A stretch of DNA of 64,000 bases from Acidobacteriaceae bacterium (GCA_027449965.1 DAIDKP010000024.1:62001-126000); one strand, 5' to 3'; shown: positions 9,491 through 22,181, counted from the stretch's first letter. Made by a program: numbers and translations. The notes: generated by a model not told the origin, from the sequence alone.

Positions 9491-11391
9491 ACCACCTCCA
9501 CCACACGAAACATGCCCGCCTCCATGTGATACAGCAGGTGACAGTGAAAGGCCCATTTTCCCGGCGTATCGGCAGTAACAAGATAACTGACGCGTTCAGC
9601 AGGCTTGACAATCACCGTGTGCTTGTATGGATTATTGGCACCGTATCCGGTCTCCAACTCACTCCACATTCCATGCAGGTGAATGGGATGCTCCATCATG
9701 GTGTCGTTGACGAGCACAATGCGCACACGCTCCCCCAGCGCAAGTTGAATGGGATGCGCGTCCGAAAACTTCTTTCCATCAAAGCCCCAGATATAGCGCT
9801 CCATATTGCCGGATAAGTGCAACGTAATCTCACGCTGCGGTGGTCGCGGGTCCACCCCTGGATACAACGCGCGAAGATCGGCGTAAGTGAGCACACGTCG
9901 ATCATTGCCGTCCAGACCATCGCCCGCCTGATTCAATCGCTCCTCCGCGCCATCGGCGATGTTGTCCACCTGCGGACCCAGGCGAAGCGGCACACTCGCC
10001 TGATGGACCGGCCCAATCTTCGGAACAGGCAGCGCGAGCGCGTGTACGCCTGCGCCTGGCTGCGGCAATGGCTGAATCGAACTGTCTCTCGTCATCGCGT
10101 AGGGCCGCGCCGTCATCCGATCAACATGTGTTTCATCCTTCCTGCTCATTCCGTCTTCCATGTCCATCTGCATGTCGGCACTATCATTGGTTGCTTTCAT
10201 GCTGCGCATACTTTTCATCGAAGTCATATTCATGCCCATGTCCGTCATCGTTCGCACCGGTCGCGGGTCCATCGGTGGAATCGCTGCTGACTGCCCAGGA
10301 TGCGCAGCCAATGAGCCACGCGCAAATCCGGATCGATCCTCTGCCTGAGCAAAGATCGTATACGCATGATCTTCCCTGGGCTGTACGATGACGTCATACG
10401 TTTCGGCAGGAGCCAGACGAAACTCATCCACGTCCACAGGCTGCACATCATTTCCGTCCGCCTGCACCACGGTCAACGTAAGCCCCGGAATACGGAAATC
10501 GAAGAATGTCATGGATGAGCCATTGATCACGCGCAGACGCACGCGTTCGCCCGGACGAAACAATCCAGTCCAGTTCGAGCGCGGCGTCTGTCCGTTCAGC
10601 AGATAGGTATACGTTGCGCCGCTTACATCGGCAATGTCAGACGGACTCATGTTCATCCGCCCCCACATCATGCTCTGCTCCACTGCGGCATGGAATCCCT
10701 GGTCACGCGCTGCATGAACAAAGCTCCCGACGGTAGAGCGGTGATAGTTGTAGTAGTCGCTTTGTTCCTTCAGATTGCTGAAGATTGTCTCCGGATTCGT
10801 GTCTGTCCAGTCAGAAAGCAGCAGCACGTGCTCTCGATCTGTCGGCATGACATACGGTTGACTACCCTCGACCACGAGCGCGCCATAGAGTCCCGTCTGC
10901 TCCTGAAATCCACTGTGACTGTGGTACCAGTAACTCCCCCGTTGCAAAACAGGAATACGGTAAACAAAGCGCTCACCGGGCGCAATTCCTGGAAAACTCA
11001 ATCCCGGAACACCATCCATTTCTGCGGGCAGACGGATTCCATGCCAGTGAATCGAGGTTGGCCGTGTGAGGCGATTGGTAACGGCCACAGTGACCAGATC
11101 ACCCTCGCGCCAGCGCAACGTCGGTCCGGGAACCGATCCGTTTACCGCTGAAGCCATGCGCCGCTTTCCTGTGAAGTTCACGTGTTGCTCGGCAATCGTC
11201 AACTCAAAGTGTGGTCCACGCAACTGCGTTGCAGACGACTCCGACGAAGACATCGTTGCGCTCCATCCAGGACTGCACCACACAGCCATTGAGCTGGCAG
11301 CTCCCAGAACAAATCCACGCCGGGTTATCGCTCTTTGAGTGAGGTTGAAATCCCTTCCCTGCCTGCCCATCTTTTTCCAGTTTCCGTTCAT
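9487..11391 (-). CDS. copA: Periplasmic multicopper oxidase CopA (copper resistance)
   Basis: A 634-residue multicopper oxidase that oxidises Cu(I) and protects the periplasm. A twin-arginine signal is visible (TRRGFVLGAASSMAVW), fitting export of a folded cofactor enzyme. All four copper-ligand clusters are present: HWHG near the N-terminus, YWYHSHSG, HPIHLHG and HCHLLYHMEAGMF at the C-terminus, so the type 1 and trinuclear sites look intact. Between the second and third cupredoxin domains lies a Met-rich insert (MTDMGMNMTSMKSMRSMK and further Met/Asp residues), typical of CopA/CueO copper loading. The start could be the ATG at 11391 or 11370. The stop overlaps the copB start. Confidence 0.95.
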   Translation of the reverse strand: MNGNWKKMGRQGRDFNLTQRAITRRGFVLGAASSMAVWCSPGWSATMSSSESSATQLRGPHFELTIAEQHVNFTGKRRMASAVNGSVPGPTLRWREGDLVTVAVTNRLTRPTSIHWHGIRLPAEMDGVPGLSFPGIAPGERFVYRIPVLQRGSYWYHSHSGFQEQTGLYGALVVEGSQPYVMPTDREHVLLLSDWTDTNPETIFSNLKEQSDYYNYHRSTVGSFVHAARDQGFHAAVEQSMMWGRMNMSPSDIADVSGATYTYLLNGQTPRSNWTGLFRPGERVRLRVINGSSMTFFDFRIPGLTLTVVQADGNDVQPVDVDEFRLAPAETYDVIVQPREDHAYTIFAQAEDRSGFARGSLAAHPGQSAAIPPMDPRPVRTMTDMGMNMTSMKSMRSMKATNDSADMQMDMEDGMSRKDETHVDRMTARPYAMTRDSSIQPLPQPGAGVHALALPVPKIGPVHQASVPLRLGPQVDNIADGAEERLNQAGDGLDGNDRRVLTYADLRALYPGVDPRPPQREITLHLSGNMERYIWGFDGKKFSDAHPIQLALGERVRIVLVNDTMMEHPIHLHGMWSELETGYGANNPYKHTVIVKPAERVSYLVTADTPGKWAFHCHLLYHMEAGMFRVVEVV

Positions 11392-11524
11392 CCTCTGACT
11401 CCTCTGCGCAGGAGACGGCCTGAGCGCAATGCATCCTGCAAGCTCTGCGACGTGCTCGCACAGAAAGGAAATGCGTCACGACCGCGATGGAAATAGCCTC
11501 GAAATTTGTCGAAGAAAAAAGAAA

Positions 11525-12034
11525 TCAGATGCGAAGAGGAATGGGAAGTCGAGCGACGGACGGAGGCCGATGCTGAAATGCCAGGAAGAATTGCGCGCGA
11601 AGATGCGCTGCCAGAAGAGTCCGCAAGGTAACCGAAGACTCTGCGTCCACTGGCACGCGAAGAGTTCGACCACGCGCCAGCATCACTTCCTGCTGCTGGC
11701 TACATGGACCCGCACACGGCATCGTCGATGAGCTAGAGCGCATCGATGCGGCAAAATGCGCGGAGGAAGCATCCCGAGTCATGCCCATCTTTGAACTCAT
11801 GCCCGCACCACTCATGCCCGCGCCACTCATGCCTGCGCCACTCATGCCTGCGCCACTGGCACAGCCGCTCATAGCCATTCCATCCGTTGCAACATGCCGC
11901 ATGGCCGCGCAATGAACTACGCAGCCAAGCGAAGAAGCCTGAGCCAGAGCAAAGACCAGCAGCATCGAGACAGCAAATCGGCGCAACATCCTCTTCAGGG
12001 TAACTTGGACGGAAGGAGTACGCAATCGCTTCAT
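11525..12034 (-). CDS. Exported Met-rich protein with GAGMS repeats, probable copper-binding
   Basis: A 169-residue protein heading the copA-copB cluster. A signal-anchor or signal peptide is visible (MLRRFAVSMLLVFALAQASS), followed by Cys/His/Met-rich sequence (LGCVVHCAAMRH) and four perfect GAGMS units, then SSKMGMTRD and a Cys pair (MPCAGPCSQ). The C-terminal half is basic and unlike anything I recognise. Met, His and Cys clustering in a secreted protein beside a multicopper oxidase suggests metal capture or sensing; that is inference. The ribosome-binding site at the ATG is weak. It starts 43 bases after the ABC-F stop, so it may depend on read-through or on a promoter within that gene's 3' end. 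Confidence 0.62.
   Translation of the reverse strand: MKRLRTPSVQVTLKRMLRRFAVSMLLVFALAQASSLGCVVHCAAMRHVATDGMAMSGCASGAGMSGAGMSGAGMSGAGMSSKMGMTRDASSAHFAASMRSSSSTMPCAGPCSQQQEVMLARGRTLRVPVDAESSVTLRTLLAAHLRAQFFLAFQHRPPSVARLPIPLRI
11796..11855. repeat. Four tandem 15-bp units coding for GAGMS
   Basis: Plus-strand unit CTCATGCCYGCRCCA repeated four times without spacers; the copies differ only at two wobble-type positions. Because the unit is 15 bases, copy-number change would keep the reading frame and simply vary the number of GAGMS peptides in the Met-rich protein. Confidence 0.9.
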
Positions 12035-12077
12035 GCTGCCGGATCAAAATCTTCGCAACGATGACCAGCAAGAGGTT

Positions 12078-14042
12078 TCAAACAGCACTGGACTGCTCTT
12101 CCAAAACCTGCATCGTCTCTTCCCACTCTGCAATGGCAGCGGCAAGCTGCGCACGCAAAGCTTCCAGCAAGTTGGACTGTCTCTGCGTCTCTTCGGCAGA
12201 GACAAAGCGAGCCAGTTCTGCTTCAGTTGTCGCGATAGCTGCTTCCAGCCGCGGAACTTCCTCTTCAAGAAACGCGCACCGTTCTTCGATCTGCCGCAGA
12301 CGAATTGGATTCAGCCTGCGTACAGACGCCTGCGGCAGGTCGAGTGAACCACTTGAGGTCGACGCCGCATCGGCTTGCATGGCTGCTGGAGACTTCACAG
12401 GCAGCGGTTCAGCAGACCCCGCGGCTCCATTCGCCGCGCGATCCCGAAGATACTCTGGAAACGAGCCGGGATAGCTTGTCACTTCCCCGTCGTTTACCTC
12501 CAGCACGCGCGTCGCCAGACGATCCAGAAAATAACGATCATGAGAAACAAACAGCACCGTGCCAGAGTAATTTTCAATCGCTTCCAGCAATACTTCCTTG
12601 GCGCGCATATCCAGATGGTTCGTCGGCTCATCCAGCAAAAGAAAATTCGATGGAGAAACAAGAATCCGCGCCAGCGCGAAGCGATTTCGTTCGCCTCCGG
12701 AGAGGACTCCAAGCGGCTTGAATACATCATCGCCGGAAAACAAAAAACAGCCCAGCAGCGAGCGTAGTTCCACCTCTGGCACACGCAGCGCCGAGCGGCT
12801 GATGGAGCCGAGCAGCGTCTCTTTCGGATCCAGCACTTTGTACTGATCCTGAGCAAAGTATTCGGCCAGCACGTTGTGGCCTAGTTCCACCTTGCCCGCT
12901 GTGGGCAACTCCGCACCCATCAGCAGCTTGATGAGCGTGGATTTCCCAGCTCCGTTTTTCCCCACCAGAGCAATCTTGTCGCCACGCTCGATCGTGAACG
13001 AAACATCGCGCAGAATCTCCTTTGCGCCATACTGCTTGCCCAGTGCCTGAGCCGTTGCAACCGTGCGCCCGGACTGTGGCGGCTGAGGAAAACGGAAATG
13101 CACCACCGGCTCCTCCTCCGGAATCTCAATTCGCTCGATGCGCTCCAGTTCCTTGATGCGACTCTGCACCTGTTTGGCTTTGGTTGCCTGCGCGCGGAAT
13201 CGCTGGATGAAAGCCTCCAGATGCTCGATCTGCTCCCGCTGATTGCGATACGACGACAGCAACTGCGTGCGTCGCTCTTCTCTGGCCTGCAGATATTTCG
13301 AGTAATTTCCGGCGTAGATGTGGAGCCGCTTGTTCCACAACTCCACCGTTCGATCAACCGTCACATCCAGAAAATACCGGTCATGTGAGATGAGCACGTA
13401 GCCAAACGGATAGCTCCGCAGATACTCTTCCAGCCAGTTGCGCGTTTCCAGATCAAGATGATTGGTCGGCTCATCAAGGAGCAACAGGTTGGGCTTTGCC
13501 AGCAGCAGCTTTGCCAGTGCGATGCGCATCTGCCAGCCACCGCTGAACTCTTCCGTTCTGCGCGTCCAGTCTTCCTTGCCAAATCCCAAACCGCTCAGCA
13601 CATTGCCCACCTGCGCATCCAGTGCGTAGCCATCAAGGAGCTGCACGCGACTCTGCAACAGGGAGAAGCGCTCCGCAGCCGCTTCATACTCGGCACCGGC
13701 ATGATCCAGCGTTGCCAGTGCGTCGGCCAGTTCCTCCAACTCTCCATGCATCGAACGCAGTGCATCGAAGACGCTCAGGCACTCTTCAAAGACTGTTTTT
13801 CCGGTCATGCGCAAGCCATCCTGCGGCAGATAACCCATCGACAGCCCGCGTATTCGTTCGATCTGACCACGATCCAACTGACCAATCGACTCATCGCCGG
13901 CCAACAGCTTCATCAGCGTCGATTTGCCGGCCCCATTGCCACCCACCAGCGCTGTGCGCTCGCGCGGAGTGATAAGCCAGTTTGCGTCTTCAAAAAGTAC
14001 GCGCGGTCCAAAGCGCATCGACGCATTTTGCAGAGAAAGCAT
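12078..14042 (-). CDS. ABC-F family ATP-binding protein (ribosome-associated type)
   Basis: A 654-residue soluble protein with two ABC ATPase domains in one chain and no membrane segments, the hallmark of ABC-F translation factors. Domain 1: Walker A GGNGAGKST, signature EFSGGWQMR, Walker B LLLLDEPTNHLD. A basic linker follows (FRAQATKAKQVQSRIKELE), the arm that enters the ribosomal E/P site in this family. Domain 2: GKNGAGKST, LSGGERNR and LLLDEPTNHLD. The last 60 residues form a charged coiled coil, as in Uup/YheS-type members. The ATG at 14042 (GGAAGAG just upstream) is preferred over one 33 bases further out. Divergent from gatB. The exact subfamily (Uup, YheS or an antibiotic-protection member) cannot be fixed by eye. 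Confidence 0.93.
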   Translation of the reverse strand: MLSLQNASMRFGPRVLFEDANWLITPRERTALVGGNGAGKSTLMKLLAGDESIGQLDRGQIERIRGLSMGYLPQDGLRMTGKTVFEECLSVFDALRSMHGELEELADALATLDHAGAEYEAAAERFSLLQSRVQLLDGYALDAQVGNVLSGLGFGKEDWTRRTEEFSGGWQMRIALAKLLLAKPNLLLLDEPTNHLDLETRNWLEEYLRSYPFGYVLISHDRYFLDVTVDRTVELWNKRLHIYAGNYSKYLQAREERRTQLLSSYRNQREQIEHLEAFIQRFRAQATKAKQVQSRIKELERIERIEIPEEEPVVHFRFPQPPQSGRTVATAQALGKQYGAKEILRDVSFTIERGDKIALVGKNGAGKSTLIKLLMGAELPTAGKVELGHNVLAEYFAQDQYKVLDPKETLLGSISRSALRVPEVELRSLLGCFLFSGDDVFKPLGVLSGGERNRFALARILVSPSNFLLLDEPTNHLDMRAKEVLLEAIENYSGTVLFVSHDRYFLDRLATRVLEVNDGEVTSYPGSFPEYLRDRAANGAAGSAEPLPVKSPAAMQADAASTSSGSLDLPQASVRRLNPIRLRQIEERCAFLEEEVPRLEAAIATTEAELARFVSAEETQRQSNLLEALRAQLAAAIAEWEETMQVLEEQSSAV

Positions 14043-14191
14043 ACTCTTCCAGAGTATCGCTTTCTGACGACCCAAGCGCTTTGCGACAATCCGCCGACGT
14101 ATTGGAGAACTCTTGTACGCGCTTCAATAGGTGTCGAAAGGCTATCGAGCAAACCGGTGCTGTCCCAGCTCAGAACAGGTAAAATCATTCC

Positions 14192-15670
14192 ATGACCACA
14201 GCCTCAGCGCTCAGCCCCGAAATTGTCGCCAAATATGAGCCGGTCATCGGCCTGGAAGTTCATGTGCAGCTTCTCACCGCGACCAAGGCTTTCTGCGGCT
14301 GTGCCAACCGCTACGGTTCCGCGCCCAACACCAACGTCTGCCCCACCTGTCTTGGGCTGCCCGGCGCGTTGCCTGTGCTCAATCGCCAGGCCGTTGCATT
14401 TGCCGTTTTGGCCGGCCAGGCTCTTCATTGCCAGATTCGTGAGCGCTCCATCTTTGCCCGCAAGAATTACTTCTATCCTGACTCGCCCAAAGGCTATCAG
14501 ATTTCCCAGTTCGACAAGCCCATCGCCGAGCATGGCTTCATCGATGTGCCCACGGTCGACGGCAGCATCAAGCGAATCGGCATCACTCGCGCCCACATGG
14601 AAGAGGATGCAGGAAAAAGTATCCACGACGGATTTCCAGACTCGGCGATCCGTACCTACGTCGATCTCAACCGCTGCGGCACGCCGTTGATTGAGATCGT
14701 CTCCGAGCCAGATATTCGCACGCCCGATGAAGCTTTTGAGTACCTCACACGACTGCGGGAAATTCTTCTGTATGCCGGCGTATCGGACTGCAACATGGAA
14801 GAGGGATCTTTGCGCTGCGATGCCAATGTGAGCATCATGCCACGCGGTTCCTCCACCTTTGGCAAGAAGGTGGAAGTCAAAAACGTCAACAGCTTTCGCT
14901 TCATTCGTGCCGCGCTTGAATATGAGATCGAGCGCCAGATTGAGGTCGTTGAGTCTGGCGGCGTCATTGCGCAGGAGACGCGCCTCTGGAATGCCAGTGA
15001 AGGGCGAACCTATTCCATGCGCTCGAAGGAACAGGCGCACGACTATCGCTATTTTCCTGAGCCGGACCTGCCCCCGCTGGTGGTCTCCACAGCCTGGCAG
15101 GCGGAGATCGCCGCAAAGCTCCCAGAGCTGCCTGAGCCGCGTCGTCAGCGAATGATCGCAGCCTATGACCTCACGCCGCAGGACGCGCAAACCCTGACAG
15201 CCACGCGAGAATTTGCAGACCGCTTTGAAGTGGCTGCTCATTCGGCTAAAAGCCCGCGCCGTCTTGCCAATCTGCTGCTCAGCGAGCTTGGTGGCCGTCT
15301 CAAAGCAGCCAATCTTGATTTGGCAGAGTCGCCCGTTTCTCTCGATGGGTTGGTGCTCGCGGCTGATCTTCTGGAAGAAAACAAGCTCAGCTCCAAGCAA
15401 CTCAAGCAGCTCTTCGATCTCTGCTTTCAGCACGGAGAAGATTTTCCGGCTGTCTATGAGCGGGAAAAGCCGCAACAGATTACCGACTCCAGTGCTCTTG
15501 AAGCCTTGATCGACGAGGTCATTGCCGCCAATCCCAAACAAGTGGAGCAGTATCGCGCTGGAAAGAAAACGGTCGCCGGATTCTTTGTTGGGCAGGTCAT
15601 GCGCGCCTCCAAAGGGCAGGCCAATCCCGGTTTGCTCAACGAACTCGTCGCTCGAAAGCTGGACGGCTAG
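14192..15670 (+). CDS. gatB: Aspartyl/glutamyl-tRNA(Asn/Gln) amidotransferase subunit B
   Basis: A 492-residue GatB, full family length. GatCAB converts Glu-tRNA(Gln), and in some species Asp-tRNA(Asn), to the amide; subunit B holds the kinase site and binds tRNA. Seen: the opening EPVIGLEVHVQLLTATKAFC, the Cys pairs CGCAN and CPTC of the zinc site, GLPGALPVLN, the signature RTYVDLNRCGTPLIEIV, and the C-terminal YqeY-like helical domain ending GQANPGLLNELVARKL. gatA and gatC are elsewhere. Since asnS is also in this window, the complex probably serves mainly Gln-tRNA formation here; that is inference. A long open frame on the opposite strand is a composition artefact. Confidence 0.97.
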   Translation: MTTASALSPEIVAKYEPVIGLEVHVQLLTATKAFCGCANRYGSAPNTNVCPTCLGLPGALPVLNRQAVAFAVLAGQALHCQIRERSIFARKNYFYPDSPKGYQISQFDKPIAEHGFIDVPTVDGSIKRIGITRAHMEEDAGKSIHDGFPDSAIRTYVDLNRCGTPLIEIVSEPDIRTPDEAFEYLTRLREILLYAGVSDCNMEEGSLRCDANVSIMPRGSSTFGKKVEVKNVNSFRFIRAALEYEIERQIEVVESGGVIAQETRLWNASEGRTYSMRSKEQAHDYRYFPEPDLPPLVVSTAWQAEIAAKLPELPEPRRQRMIAAYDLTPQDAQTLTATREFADRFEVAAHSAKSPRRLANLLLSELGGRLKAANLDLAESPVSLDGLVLAADLLEENKLSSKQLKQLFDLCFQHGEDFPAVYEREKPQQITDSSALEALIDEVIAANPKQVEQYRAGKKTVAGFFVGQVMRASKGQANPGLLNELVARKLDG

Positions 15671-15731
15671 CGAGGAATTGTATGCTGGATTCGGAGTGCC
15701 GCGCGCAATCTCTTGCCGCATCATCCACTCT

Positions 15732-16826
15732 ATGACCAAGCTCTCCCATTCAACGCCTGCCAACGTCTCCAACGAGGATTGCCTCTGGCATCAGATCCAG
15801 CACAAAGACATCTCAGCTTCCTTCGTCTACGCGGTCATCACCACCGGCGTCTACTGCCGTCCTGGCTGTGCCAGCCGTCTACCGCTCCGGCGCAATGTAC
15901 GCTTCTTTTCCAATCCAGCTGAAGCAAGTGCAGCGGGATTTCGGCCCTGCCAACGCTGTCGCCCACAGCAGCCGCCTGCCACGCATCTGGTGGAGCAAGT
16001 CTGCGCCCTGCTTCACCAACATCACACCCAGGGCACAACCGGCATACTTTCGCTCACGCGTCTGGCTCAGAGAACCGGCCACAGCCCCCACACCATTCAG
16101 CGAGCCTTTCAGGCTGCGCTTGGAGTTTCCCCGGCGCAGTTTTTACGTCGCCTGCGCGCCCAAAGTTTTGCCAGCGAACTGACTCGCACCGGCCAGTCCA
16201 TTACCGACGCGATCTACGCTGCCGGATATAGCTCCTCCAGCCGAGCCTACACCGGCTCTCCGCTCGGTCTGACGCCTGGATCTCTCCGTCGTGGCGCCGT
16301 CACCGAGCAGATTGAATACGCGATCGAGCCTTGCGACTTCGATCAAACATCCGCGCTCATTCCAGGCCACGCTTTGGCGGCGCGCACCCAGCGTGGACTC
16401 TGCTGGCTGGCCTTTGGCGATTCGCCCCAGGCGCTACTGGACGACCTCACCAGACAGATGCACGCCGCCACGCTCGTGCTCAGCGCGAGGCTGGGCACAA
16501 CACTTCACTCCATTCTGGATGCGGCGCGGGCCGGCCGTACTTTGCCCTCACTGCCGCTCGATCTTCGCGGCACTGCCTTCCAGTTGCGTGTCTGGAATCT
16601 GCTACAAAAGATTCCTGCCGGAGAAACTCGCAGCTACCATCAGCTAGCTCAGGAACTCGGCCAACCGAAAGCATCTCGCGCCGTCGCGCGTGCCTGCGCC
16701 ACCAACTCCGTGGCACTGCTTGTCCCCTGCCATCGCGTCGTCGCTGCCAACGGTGCGCTCAGCGGCTACCGCTGGGGCAAGGAGCGGAAGCGCGCTCTGC
16801 TCGCAGCGGAAAAAGCTGTAAGCTGA
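15732..16826 (+). CDS. ada: Ada: bifunctional DNA methyl-phosphotriester / O6-methylguanine methyltransferase and AraC-type activator
   Basis: A 364-residue adaptive-response protein. N-terminal domain: the four zinc cysteines are seen in YCRPGCASR and FRPCQRCRP; one of them accepts the methyl group from phosphotriesters. Middle: AraC-type helix-turn-helix (LAQRTGHSPHTIQRAFQAA and ITDAIYAAGYSSSSRAY). C-terminal: O6-alkylguanine transferase with active-site PCHRVV near residue 335 and the helix AVARACATN. The ATG at 15732 fits the family N-terminus; the frame is open back into gatB, but that part does not resemble Ada. It begins 61 bases after gatB and could share its transcript, although Ada proteins usually autoregulate after methylation. 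Confidence 0.95.
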   Translation: MTKLSHSTPANVSNEDCLWHQIQHKDISASFVYAVITTGVYCRPGCASRLPLRRNVRFFSNPAEASAAGFRPCQRCRPQQPPATHLVEQVCALLHQHHTQGTTGILSLTRLAQRTGHSPHTIQRAFQAALGVSPAQFLRRLRAQSFASELTRTGQSITDAIYAAGYSSSSRAYTGSPLGLTPGSLRRGAVTEQIEYAIEPCDFDQTSALIPGHALAARTQRGLCWLAFGDSPQALLDDLTRQMHAATLVLSARLGTTLHSILDAARAGRTLPSLPLDLRGTAFQLRVWNLLQKIPAGETRSYHQLAQELGQPKASRAVARACATNSVALLVPCHRVVAANGALSGYRWGKERKRALLAAEKAVS

Positions 16827-16913
16827 ACGCATCTCACCGTCTGCGCAAACTTTGCCGCGCAATGCGATCCGCACGGCTTTGCCGCGCTTGCCCACGTGCA
16901 CGCTTCAAGCGAA

Positions 16914-18962
16914 TTACCCCGCAGGTTTGTCTCCTCGACAAATCGCCACAATCGCCGCGCCGTAGCGTTCCACTTTCACCGGTCCCATGCCATGAATCGA
17001 CCCCAACTGCGCCAATGTGCGCGGGGCATTCGCTGCCACTTCGCGCAGAACTGCATCGGCCAACACCAGGAAAGCGGGCTTGCCCATCACGGCTGTCTCA
17101 GCCTTGCGCCAGGCGCGCAATCGGCTTTCCAACTCCGTCTGCTCGGGCGTTAACGCCGAACTCTTCGAGAGCTTCGCCGGCGCAGCGCCAGACGACTTTC
17201 TCTCCGATTTTTTCCTGGTCAAAGCCGCAGCGCGATCTCCACCTTCAGATGACATCCGCAACAAGACCGGCAGGGCATCCGCCTCCGACCAGCTTCGTCC
17301 TTCCTGCGTCAGCGAAACCTTGCGAAAAGTAATTTCCTTGCCTTCCGGATTGGTCCACGCTTCTTTGGCCACCGTCACCACTCCGGCTCGCGCCAGTCCA
17401 TCCAGCAACGCATCCAAAGCTCGCCGGTCGCCATCCAGTCCGCACTCCGTTTGCAGTCGACCGGCTGATCGTGCTCCGCCCTGCTGCAACGCACGAACAA
17501 TCCTTCGCAGTTGCTGTGCTTCCTGCGGCCCTGGCTCAGCAAATGGCACCGCGACCGCAGTCTCCGGCGAGCAGAAATCACACTGCCCGCATGGCAATCC
17601 CGGCTTGTCTCCGAAGTGCCGCACCAGCGCCGACATCCTGCACTGCGCCGTCTCCGCAAAGGTCACCATATCGTCCAGTTGTGCTCTGCGATGCTCACGT
17701 TGCGTCTCATACTCGGCTCGCCATCGCCCCGTCGGATTCCCTGCCGAGATTCTGCGCACTAGACCCTCCCCGTCGAAGTCCACCACTCCCTGCGCCGCCA
17801 GCCTGTCGATGGCTCGATTCAAAGCCTCGGAGTCCATCTTCAGCTTCCGCTGCAACTCTTCCAGCGGCTCAAAATCCTCCTGCAACACACGCGCCACACG
17901 CGCCAGTTCATCCGGGCGAGGATAATCCCGCTCAAAGAAGCTCTCGTGCATTCTGTGATCGGCAAAGCTATGCAGCAGCACAGCCCGCGAACGCTTGCCA
18001 TCCCGACCCGCGCGCCCGATCTCCTGGTAATACGCCTCCACTGACCCGGGCAGCGCCGCATGGATCACGGTGCGCACATCCGCTTTGTCGATGCCCATAC
18101 CAAAAGCAATCGTCGCCACGACCACCTCCAGCTCACCCGCCAGAAAGCTCCTCTGCACGCGCTCGCGTACCGATGGCTCCAGCCCTGCATGGTAGGCTGC
18201 GGCAGGAAAACGTCCATTCATCTCCGCAGCCATCTCCTCTGCCACCTTCCGCGACGGCGCATACACAATTGCAGGACGCGCCTCGAACTTGGCCAGATAC
18301 TGACCGATAAACTCGCTTCGTTGCGGCTTCGCCATCTCCACCACTTCCAGCGCCAGATTCGAGCGTCGGAATCCGTGCACAAACAGCGCCGGCTTCTCCA
18401 GTCGCAACTGCGTCACAATATCCTGCTGAACACGCGGTGTTGCGGTCGCTGTAAGAGCGATGATCGGGGCCGGTCGCAGCCGCGGAAGCCACTCGCCCAG
18501 CATCCGATAATCCGGACGAAAATCATGACCCCATCCGGAGATGCAATGCGCCTCATCCACCGCAATCAATGCCGGTGTACGACGTGCCAGCATCTCAGGA
18601 AATCCCGGCACGCGAAGCCGCTCCGGCGCAATGAACAAAAACTGCAACGATCCGTCCAGATACTGCCGACATGCCTGCCGTGAATCCTCACGCGACAGTC
18701 CCGAGTGGATTCGCGCCGCTCGCAACCCGTGCATCGACAGCCGGGCCGACTGGTCATCCATCAGCGCAATCAACGGACTGATCACCAACGCCGGACCACC
18801 ACGTGCCAACGCCGGCAACTGATAGCAGATGCTCTTGCCCGCTCCCGTCGGCATCACCAGCAGCGCATCACGACCCTCTGCGACCGCGCGGCATACAGCT
18901 TCCTGATTCTCTCGAAATCCTGGAAACCCAAATGTATCTCGTAACAGCGAAACAAGTTCCAT
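16914..18962 (-). CDS. recQ: ATP-dependent DNA helicase RecQ
   Basis: A 682-residue 3'-5' helicase of recombination and fork repair. Helicase motifs seen: FRENQEAVCRA (Q-motif region), Walker A MPTGAGKSICYQ, DEAHCISGWGHDFRPDY, FGMGIDKADVRTVIH and QEIGRAGRDG. The RQC zinc site is present (AQCRMSALVRHFGD with CGQCDFC), then the winged helix, and a C-terminal HRDC domain (LAQLGSIHGMGPVKVERYG). The ATG at 18962 has GGGAGAGA upstream and gives the expected RecQ N-terminus; a longer frame to 19253 overlaps the gyrB 3' end and is not used. It lies 125 bases downstream of gyrB on the same strand. Confidence 0.96.
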   Translation of the reverse strand: MELVSLLRDTFGFPGFRENQEAVCRAVAEGRDALLVMPTGAGKSICYQLPALARGGPALVISPLIALMDDQSARLSMHGLRAARIHSGLSREDSRQACRQYLDGSLQFLFIAPERLRVPGFPEMLARRTPALIAVDEAHCISGWGHDFRPDYRMLGEWLPRLRPAPIIALTATATPRVQQDIVTQLRLEKPALFVHGFRRSNLALEVVEMAKPQRSEFIGQYLAKFEARPAIVYAPSRKVAEEMAAEMNGRFPAAAYHAGLEPSVRERVQRSFLAGELEVVVATIAFGMGIDKADVRTVIHAALPGSVEAYYQEIGRAGRDGKRSRAVLLHSFADHRMHESFFERDYPRPDELARVARVLQEDFEPLEELQRKLKMDSEALNRAIDRLAAQGVVDFDGEGLVRRISAGNPTGRWRAEYETQREHRRAQLDDMVTFAETAQCRMSALVRHFGDKPGLPCGQCDFCSPETAVAVPFAEPGPQEAQQLRRIVRALQQGGARSAGRLQTECGLDGDRRALDALLDGLARAGVVTVAKEAWTNPEGKEITFRKVSLTQEGRSWSEADALPVLLRMSSEGGDRAAALTRKKSERKSSGAAPAKLSKSSALTPEQTELESRLRAWRKAETAVMGKPAFLVLADAVLREVAANAPRTLAQLGSIHGMGPVKVERYGAAIVAICRGDKPAG

Positions 18963-19087
18963 GGTGTCTCTCCCATGGTGACACGTCCGGCAGCCTTCAC
19001 TCCCGCACACGGACGCATCGCTGTCTGGCGGCAAGGATTCTGCTGCTGCATTGAACCGATTCCTCAGCACCCAATCTGCATTGAGCG

Positions 19088-22015
<2,928 letters not shown>

Positions 22016-22156
22016 ATGAACAAGATTCTCCGCCTCGCCGCCCTCGTAGCCGTCATCGGAACCGCCGTCCTCAGCTACTCCCTCCCGCAAGGCAAGACCG
22101 CATCTATGCACGCGTCACAGTTCCCCTACCCCATTCTTCCGCAGAACTCCAAGTAA
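22016..22156 (+). CDS. Small exported peptide, 46 residues, unknown function
   Basis: A complete small gene: GGGAG ribosome-binding site, ATG at 22016, 46 codons, TAA, and a strong hairpin terminator 25 bases later. The product starts with a textbook signal peptide (MNKILRLAALVAVIGTAVLS), leaving a mature part of about 23-25 residues rich in Pro, Ser, Gln and aromatic residues and ending FPYPILPQNSK. No Cys, no second hydrophobic helix, no charge cluster of a pore-forming peptide. I do not recognise it. Possible roles are a secreted signal, an envelope-associated microprotein or a precursor peptide; none is shown. The seven-helix membrane protein gene starts 132 bases downstream. Confidence 0.7.
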   Translation: MNKILRLAALVAVIGTAVLSYSLPQGKTASMHASQFPYPILPQNSK

Positions 22157-22181
22157 CGCAGTCCGGCGTTGCAGTCCATCC

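Noticed and set aside
11796-11855. CRISPR-like short repeat array
   Set aside because: Units are 15 bases, directly adjacent without spacers and in frame within a gene.
14204-15772. 522-codon minus-strand frame antisense to gatB
   Set aside because: Complementary shadow of gatB; no ribosome-binding site or domain.
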